Part shown: positions 1 through 5,085 of the stretch, one piece after another
Layout: every line of letters begins with the position of its first letter
Numbering within the stretch: the stretch's first letter is position 1
NCBI GenBank assembly: GCA_946627685.1
Contig: CAMOVV010000116.1
Span: 1-5,085 of the forward strand
Source: an uncultured Bacteroidales bacterium
Lineage (GTDB): Bacteria; Bacteroidota; Bacteroidia; Bacteroidales; UBA932
Direction: 5' to 3'
DNA: 5,085 nucleotides
Notes under the pieces: generated by a model
What the model was told of the DNA's origin: nothing
Databases searched by the model: none
What the model saw: the letters and a program-made list of their open reading frames with translations, nothing else
Position numbers and translations under genes: made by a program

Positions 1-1
1 G

Positions 2-352
2 AAGGCCACCAGCAACATCTGCTCCAACGAGAGCCTGATGGCCCTGTTCGTGACCGTATATCTCTCCCTGATGGGCCCTGAAGGCCTGAAGAGGGTGAAC
101 GACCTTTCCTATGGCGGAGCCCATTACCTCCACGACAAGCTCCTGGCGACAGGGAAGTTCGAAGAGGTGTTCCATCAGCCTTTCCTCAAGGAATTTGTGC
201 TGAAACCGCTCGTTCCCGCGGCCGAACTCCAGCAGAAGTTCCTGGACGGGGGCTTCTTCGCCGCCCTCGAGACCGAGGAGGGATATGTGAGTTTCTGCGT
301 GACCGAAAAGAGGTCCAGGCAGGAGATTGATGAACTTGTATCGTTGATATAG
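2..352 (+). CDS. gcvPA: Glycine dehydrogenase (decarboxylating) subunit 1, GcvPA, C-terminal part (5' end outside window)
   Basis: This is the last 116 codons of the N-terminal-half subunit of the glycine cleavage P-protein, which with GcvPB decarboxylates glycine and passes the aminomethyl group to the lipoyl arm of GcvH in the cytoplasm. The frame is open from base 2 and begins KATSNICSNESLM, the conserved 'ATSNIC' segment of GcvPA, followed by a YLSLMGPEGL helix typical of the family. The end (FLKEFVLKP, then GGFFAALETEEGYVSFCVTE) matches the small C-terminal domain of PLP fold-type I enzymes. GcvPA is usually about 440-450 residues, so roughly three quarters lie upstream. The internal ATG at 38 is not the true start because homology continues before it. 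The stop codon TAG (350-352) overlaps the ribosome binding site of gcvPB, and gcvPB begins 12 nt later, so the two are co-transcribed. Identification rests on recognised motifs plus the adjacent gcvPB. Confidence 0.95.
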   Translation, partial: KATSNICSNESLMALFVTVYLSLMGPEGLKRVNDLSYGGAHYLHDKLLATGKFEEVFHQPFLKEFVLKPLVPAAELQQKFLDGGFFAALETEEGYVSFCVTEKRSRQEIDELVSLI

Positions 353-356
353 GAGG
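351..356 (+). promoter_or_regulatory. Strong Shine-Dalgarno site of gcvPB
   Basis: AGGAGG lies 8 nt before the ATG at 365 and overlaps the gcvPA stop codon. It fixes the gcvPB start and ties its translation to the end of gcvPA. Such a full match is notable because many Bacteroidota genes lack a Shine-Dalgarno site; the regulator gene at 3256 has none. Confidence 0.8.
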
Positions 357-364
357 AAGGAATC

Positions 365-1860
<1,496 letters not shown>

Positions 1861-1864
<4 letters not shown>

Positions 1865-3099
1865 TAGGCAAGAAAATATATGAGGCCCTGTCCTCGCTCT
1901 CCGATGTGGAGGTCGAGGACATCGCCTTTTATTTCGGAGCTCCCGTCTCTCCGGGGATGGAGAAGGGGAGGATGTCGGACATTCTCTGCTCCTTCATCTC
2001 GGACCAGCCCCAGCTGTGGATGCCGAGGATGCTCTGCACCGACCTTAACCTGCTTAAACCCCTTTCCGCTGCCGGTCCCGGCAAGCCTGTCGATTTCGAG
2101 TACAACGAGCAGACGTCGGTGCTGGAAATAATCCATCTTCTGGAGAGCAGGCCCTGTGAAGACGGTTCCCGCCGGATTCGTATGGGCCGGGACCTCTACT
2201 CCATAGTAGCCCCGAGGATAGATTCTGTTATCGAGCAGGCCCGCGCCGGGGGGAAATATGAGCTGGAACAGGTGATGATGGGCTATCTCCATCTTTACGG
2301 CATGATTCCCGTCGATGAGTTTTTCTCCGACGTGATGTACGACTATTTCATCTACAGGGGCGGTGGGAACTTGGAGGAGTATCTCATGACCCTTTATGAC
2401 AGTCCGGTGGTGAGCCTCTGCAGGGAGGATGACGCCGTCACCGCCCAGGTTTACCTCTGTTCCCCGCTGGTGAACGATCCCCTCAATGTGATTATGGCGA
2501 GGGAGAAGTATTCCCAGGTTAAAGGTTACAGGAGGTTTACCGTGAAAGATGCCCTGGAGGCCGGGAGCGGCTATCCTTTCAATGTCTATGGCATGAAGGG
2601 GAAGTACGGGACCCGTCTTGTGAAAATGCTGCGTTCCCTGGGCTATTCCGGCAAGGGGCTTGAAACGGAGCTCCATGAAATCTGGATAAATTCCCAGGGC
2701 GAGGGATCCGACGGCTCGATGGAAGACCTCTACTACAGCGTGACCCAGAAGATGGACGAAATCGGAAGTTTCGAGGAATACCGCGACTGCATGCAGGTGA
2801 TTTCGGATTATGCCAACCACGCTCCCAAGTGGTTCCTGAAAGGTTATTCCGCAGCTCAGAAAAACCTCTTGTGGATTGATTTGTCCTCGGATATGGAAAA
2901 GGACGAGTGGGGGGACGCCCCGGACCCGGACCCGGAGGCCACGGCCTTTGCCAGGGAGAGTTTCCGCCTTCCCCGCGGAGGTGTCCAGAAGTTCGTCCTT
3001 CCGGGCAAGCTTTATGTCCCCCACATAGGTCTCGACGATCCCTGTCCCTGCGGCTCCGGCCTTAAATACCGCAACTGCCACGGCCGGCATCCCAACTGA
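1861..3099 (+). CDS. Uncharacterised protein with C-terminal SEC-C zinc-binding motif
   Basis: This 412-aa protein has no signal peptide or membrane segment and is expected to be cytoplasmic. The only clear domain is a C-terminal SEC-C motif (about 391-408, DDPCPCGSGLKYRNCHG) with Cys395, Cys397, Cys406 and His407 as the expected zinc ligands; the same motif ends SecA, where it binds zinc and SecB/ribosome, and it occurs on many unrelated proteins. The remainder looks mostly helical: residues 1-30 form a helix-rich start, 111-170 resemble a helical region (MMGYLHLYGMIPVDEFF), and NHAPKWFLKGYSAAQ (319-333) recalls a segment seen in SEC-C proteins of Firmicutes. An Asp/Pro-rich linker (351-360) precedes the motif. 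The start is TTG at 1861, in a TTGA overlap with the gcvPB stop and with only a weak GGGGA upstream, suggesting translational coupling. In-frame ATGs at 1957 and 1972 are alternative starts but would remove the helical N-terminus. Specific function unknown; a glycine-cleavage role is only suggested by position. Confidence 0.85.
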
Positions 3100-3131
3100 T
3101 TTGCAGCCGGCAGGACGGCAAAGAACCCCGC

Positions 3132-3168
3132 AAGGTTGGCCGATGGTCTTAAAGACCCGGCCAACCTT
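3132..3168 (+). terminator. Strong stem-loop after the gcvPA-gcvPB-SEC-C unit, probable terminator or 3' stabiliser
   Basis: AAGGTTGGCCG (3132-3142) pairs perfectly with CGGCCAACCTT (3158-3168). After a 2-nt bulge (AT, 3143-3144) the stem continues with GGTC/GACC (3145-3148 with 3154-3157) around a TTAAA loop. It starts 32 nt after the SEC-C gene stop. No T-run follows on the + strand; instead a second small hairpin, GATTC/GAATC (3169-3173 with 3181-3185), comes directly after. The structure is clear; intrinsic termination is less certain because of the missing T-tract. Confidence 0.6.
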
Positions 3169-3199
3169 GATTCGTTTCGTGAATCGACAGTCAGATTTC

Positions 3200-3209
3200 A
3201 CGATATCGT
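3200..3209. promoter_or_regulatory. 10-bp perfect palindrome upstream of the regulator promoter, possible operator
   Basis: ACGATATCGT reads the same on both strands and ends 10 nt before the proposed -33 element of the gene at 3256. A dimeric regulator could bind here, but a 10-bp palindrome can arise by chance and no second copy is seen nearby. Confidence 0.25.
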
Positions 3210-3219
3210 ATAGCTCAGG

Positions 3220-3251
3220 TTGCCCGTTTCCACAATTTTAGTATATATTTG
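3220..3251 (+). promoter_or_regulatory. Bacteroides-type promoter of the Kelch/AraC regulator gene
   Basis: TATATTTG (3244-3251) is an exact match to the Bacteroidota -7 consensus TAnnTTTG. A TTG (3220-3222) sits 21 nt upstream, within the usual spacing for the -33 element (TTTG/TTG). The surrounding 3230-3255 is AT-rich, unlike the GC-rich genes. Transcription would be expected to start within several bases after 3251, which is at or very near the ATG at 3256, so the transcript may have little or no leader. Assignment is by consensus match only. Confidence 0.6.
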
Positions 3252-3255
3252 TAGT

Positions 3256-4899
3256 ATGCTCAAGCGTCTCATATACGGCATGCTTGCTATGGCGTGCGGC
3301 CTTTCGGTCTGCTTGCCCTCCCGGGCCGGGGAGGACGGGGCGGTTCCGTTTACAAGCATCGCCGTCAAGAGACTTCCGGACATGAACGTTCCCAGGTCGG
3401 GTTTCGTGCTCGCCCGCGTGGACGGCGATTTCGTGGTTATCGGCGGCAGGACGACCGGTTTCAAGCTCGCTCCTGGAGGTGAGTATTTCCATAATGGCAG
3501 ATGGCGCCTGATCAAGTCATACTACAGTCACGACGATTCTTTTTCCGCCGTATTTCCTTCCGGGGAAATCCTCGTAGGCGGAGGCCATGCCCAGGAATTC
3601 GGCATCGGCCAGTGTTTTTCGGTCGAGACATACAATCACAAGACCGGGGAGTTTACTCCCTTTCCGATTCTTGACAACAAGAGGGCTCTTGCCCATGCGA
3701 CCCTGATTTCCGGTGACAGGATTGTCGTCAGCGGGAACTGGTATGCGCCGGATTCCATTGAAATTGGGGAGCCCGGGAAAGGTTTTATCACCGTCAAGGC
3801 CGCTTCCCAGAATCGTTCCGCCCCTGTAATGCTCAGGATTTCAGACGATGATGTCCTGCTTTTCGGCAGTATTGATTCGAGGGGAAATGAACTGGACTCT
3901 GTCGTGGTGGACAGGCTTGTCGGAGACCCTCTGGACGTCCCGCTTCTCAAGACCTGGAAGCCTTCATCGAACATGATGGGAGATTTCCGTTTTGAAGACA
4001 GTGCTATCCGCACCCCGCCAGAAGGGGACTATACCTATCTTCTTACCGCGAGGGACACCTCTGGCGCCTGGGGAATAATCAAAGTCGAGGGAGAGAAGTT
4101 TTCCCTTCTCGAAACCGACATGCCGGTGCCGTCTTCCTCGAAATGGGGGCCGGTGACCTGGCGCCAGGGCATCATTGCCGACAGGGACGCCCGGCGGGCC
4201 TGGATGGTGGGATTTGACAAGGGACAGCATATCTTCCTGCTGGGAATCGACTGGTCCCAGGTCTTTCATGGTGGAAAAGCTTCGCTCAGGTTCTATGCGA
4301 CGGATGAGCCGATGACAAATGTAGGCCTGGATTCTTTTGTCCTGACCGGTGACGGCGGGTTGTTCGGCTGCGGAGGGATAAAGGACTCCAATTATACTCC
4401 GTTCAGCGGGGCCTGCATCCTTTATCCTGACGGACTTCCGCGAAGGCCTCTGCCCTGGCTCCCGTGCCTTGCGGTCCTTCTGGCCCTTGCGGCCGCGGTC
4501 TTTTTCCATGCAAGGAAAAGACGTCCCGCCGTGGAGGAGCCCGAGCAGACCGTTGACGAGGAGTCCAGGGCCCTGATGGAAAAAATCGACGCCCTGATGG
4601 AGGAGGGCCTTTTCCGCACCCAGTCCCTCAAACTGTCAGATATCGCCATCCGTCTTGGCACCAACGTGAGATATGTTTCCGAATGTATCAACCGCAATAC
4701 GGGAGTGGCCTTCCCCATCTATGTCAACGGGAAGAGAATCCGTTATGCGGTGGATATCATGAAGGCGAATCCTCAGAAAAAGTTCAGCGAGGTGGCGGAG
4801 CAGTGCGGTTTCCGCAACGAGGGAACCTTCTTCCGCAACTTCAAGCTCATAATGGGGGTGACTCCCTCCCAGTGGATTAGTGATAATACAAGTAATTGA
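3256..4899 (+). CDS. Membrane-anchored AraC-family regulator with periplasmic Kelch/beta-propeller-like sensor domain
   Basis: This 547-aa protein appears to be a one-piece transmembrane regulator. Residues 1-24 look like a signal peptide (MLKR, then a hydrophobic run, probable cleavage after SRA). Residues about 40-395 form some seven beta-rich repeats with Kelch-like glycine motifs (VIGGR 61-65, ILVGGG 105-110, IVVSGNW 156-162, then LLFG and LFGCGG), suggesting a beta-propeller. One transmembrane helix lies at about 399-417 and is followed by the positive patch ARKRRP (419-424), which predicts a periplasmic propeller and cytoplasmic C-terminus. Residues about 440-542 are an AraC-type DNA-binding domain: first helix-turn-helix at about 459-480 (KLSDIAIRLG then YVSECINR), linker with YVNGKRIRYA, second at about 510-531 (FSEVAEQCGFRNEGTFFRNF), ending GVTPSQW. 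No kinase, receiver or periplasmic-binding domain is present. Start choice: ATG at 3256 gives a proper signal peptide; TTG at 3220 lies inside the promoter; ATG at 3280 would remove the charged n-region. Ligand and targets are unknown. Confidence 0.85.
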   Translation: MLKRLIYGMLAMACGLSVCLPSRAGEDGAVPFTSIAVKRLPDMNVPRSGFVLARVDGDFVVIGGRTTGFKLAPGGEYFHNGRWRLIKSYYSHDDSFSAVFPSGEILVGGGHAQEFGIGQCFSVETYNHKTGEFTPFPILDNKRALAHATLISGDRIVVSGNWYAPDSIEIGEPGKGFITVKAASQNRSAPVMLRISDDDVLLFGSIDSRGNELDSVVVDRLVGDPLDVPLLKTWKPSSNMMGDFRFEDSAIRTPPEGDYTYLLTARDTSGAWGIIKVEGEKFSLLETDMPVPSSSKWGPVTWRQGIIADRDARRAWMVGFDKGQHIFLLGIDWSQVFHGGKASLRFYATDEPMTNVGLDSFVLTGDGGLFGCGGIKDSNYTPFSGACILYPDGLPRRPLPWLPCLAVLLALAAAVFFHARKRRPAVEEPEQTVDEESRALMEKIDALMEEGLFRTQSLKLSDIAIRLGTNVRYVSECINRNTGVAFPIYVNGKRIRYAVDIMKANPQKKFSEVAEQCGFRNEGTFFRNFKLIMGVTPSQWISDNTSN

Positions 4900-4909
4900 T
4901 AATTACTTG
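4889..4909. terminator. Inverted repeat over the convergent gene junction, possible bidirectional terminator
   Basis: CAAGTAATT (4889-4897) and AATTACTTG (4901-4909) are perfect 9-base complements around a GAT loop. The repeat holds the stop codons of both the regulator gene (TGA 4897-4899) and the minus-strand nitroreductase gene (TTA 4903-4905). The stem is AT-rich with no clear T-run on either strand, so a terminator role is possible but not secure. Confidence 0.4.
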
Positions 4910-5085
4910 ATTATTCTGAAATAATCGGCTTTTCTGGCCTTTGGCTCCCTGGCAGGAGCGGCCGGGTAGCCGAGGGCGATGCTTCCGACGGCCCCGTACC
5001 CCTGCGGGACTTTCAGCTTCTCCAGAAGCGCCTTTCCTTCTTCCGTCCCGAATACCTGCTCGCAGCGGTTTATCCAGCATGAGCC
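4903..5085 (-). CDS. Nitroreductase family protein, C-terminal 60 residues (5' end outside window)
   Basis: Read on the minus strand from the window edge, the frame gives GSCWINRCEQVFGTEEGKAL, then LKVPQGYGAVGSIALGYP, and ends KADYFRIIK before a TAA stop. The pattern SCWI(N/H)R ... EEGKALL ... GYGAVGSIALGYP ... RKADYF is the C-terminal part of FMN-dependent nitroreductase-family oxidoreductases (usually about 170-190 residues), in which the GSCW and G-x-LGYP segments help form the flavin pocket. About two thirds of the protein lies beyond the window, so the substrate cannot be inferred. It converges on the regulator gene with only 3 bp between the stop codons. A longer open frame overlapping here on the same strand is not the real gene, as it has no recognisable sequence. 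Confidence 0.85.
   Translation of the reverse strand, partial: GSCWINRCEQVFGTEEGKALLEKLKVPQGYGAVGSIALGYPAAPAREPKARKADYFRIIK
4909..4926. repeat. Second AT-rich inverted repeat next to the junction hairpin
   Basis: GATTATT (4909-4915) and AATAATC (4920-4926) are perfect complements around a CTGA loop. It adjoins the 4889-4909 repeat and shares base 4909 with it, while lying within the last codons of the minus-strand nitroreductase gene (encoding YFRII). It may be part of a two-hairpin 3' structure for the regulator transcript. Confidence 0.4.

Noticed and set aside
2926..2940. Short tandem repeat of GGACCC in the SEC-C gene
   Set aside because: It encodes a brief Asp-Pro linker and is too short to count as a repeat element.
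3220..3255. TTG at 3220 as start of the regulator, adding 12 residues
   Set aside because: These bases hold the promoter elements. The ATG at 3256 gives a standard signal peptide beginning MLKR.
3100..3255. Possible tRNA, riboswitch or small gene in the intergenic region
   Set aside because: No cloverleaf, known riboswitch core or convincing coding frame is visible. The hairpins and promoter account for the structure seen. The glycine riboswitch expected near gcv genes would lie upstream of gcvPA or elsewhere, outside this window.
4877..5080. 67-codon minus-strand open frame starting with ATG at 5080
   Set aside because: It is out of frame with the nitroreductase tail, which is clearly recognisable in the neighbouring frame and stops at 4903.

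Overview
The window looks like a stretch of a Bacteroidota chromosome (probably order Bacteroidales) of fairly high GC. The clues are the promoter before the fourth gene, which fits the Bacteroides-type pattern (TTG, 21-nt spacer, TATATTTG matching TAnnTTTG), a membrane-anchored AraC-type regulator with an extracytoplasmic propeller, and a nitroreductase tail of a type common in gut Bacteroidales. This placement is an inference; there is no rRNA or other phylogenetic marker here.

Layout. Bases 2-352 hold the C-terminal part of gcvPA, glycine dehydrogenase (decarboxylating) subunit 1. After a 12-nt gap with a strong AGGAGG ribosome binding site comes a complete gcvPB (365-1864), the PLP-binding subunit 2. 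The two form the P-protein of the glycine cleavage system. The gcvPB stop codon overlaps the TTG start of an uncharacterised 412-aa protein ending in a SEC-C zinc motif (1861-3099), so the three genes probably form one transcription unit. A strong stem-loop (3132-3168) follows and probably ends or stabilises that transcript.

The intergenic region 3100-3255 also has a short 10-bp palindrome (3200-3209) and the promoter (3220-3251). The promoter drives a 547-aa membrane-spanning regulator (3256-4899): signal peptide, about seven Kelch/beta-propeller-like blades predicted in the periplasm, one transmembrane helix, and a cytoplasmic AraC-type double helix-turn-helix. The promoter lies so close to the start codon that the mRNA may be leaderless. 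Facing it, only 3 bp away, is the end of a nitroreductase-family gene on the minus strand (4903-5085, cut by the window edge). Two adjacent AT-rich inverted repeats cover the junction.

How it fits together: the first part is core one-carbon/glycine metabolism. The regulator is a one-piece signalling protein that could carry a periplasmic signal directly to DNA; its ligand and targets cannot be read from this window. The points most worth a second look are that regulator, its promoter/start arrangement, the cysteine-containing insertion in GcvPB, and the coupling of a SEC-C protein to gcvPB.
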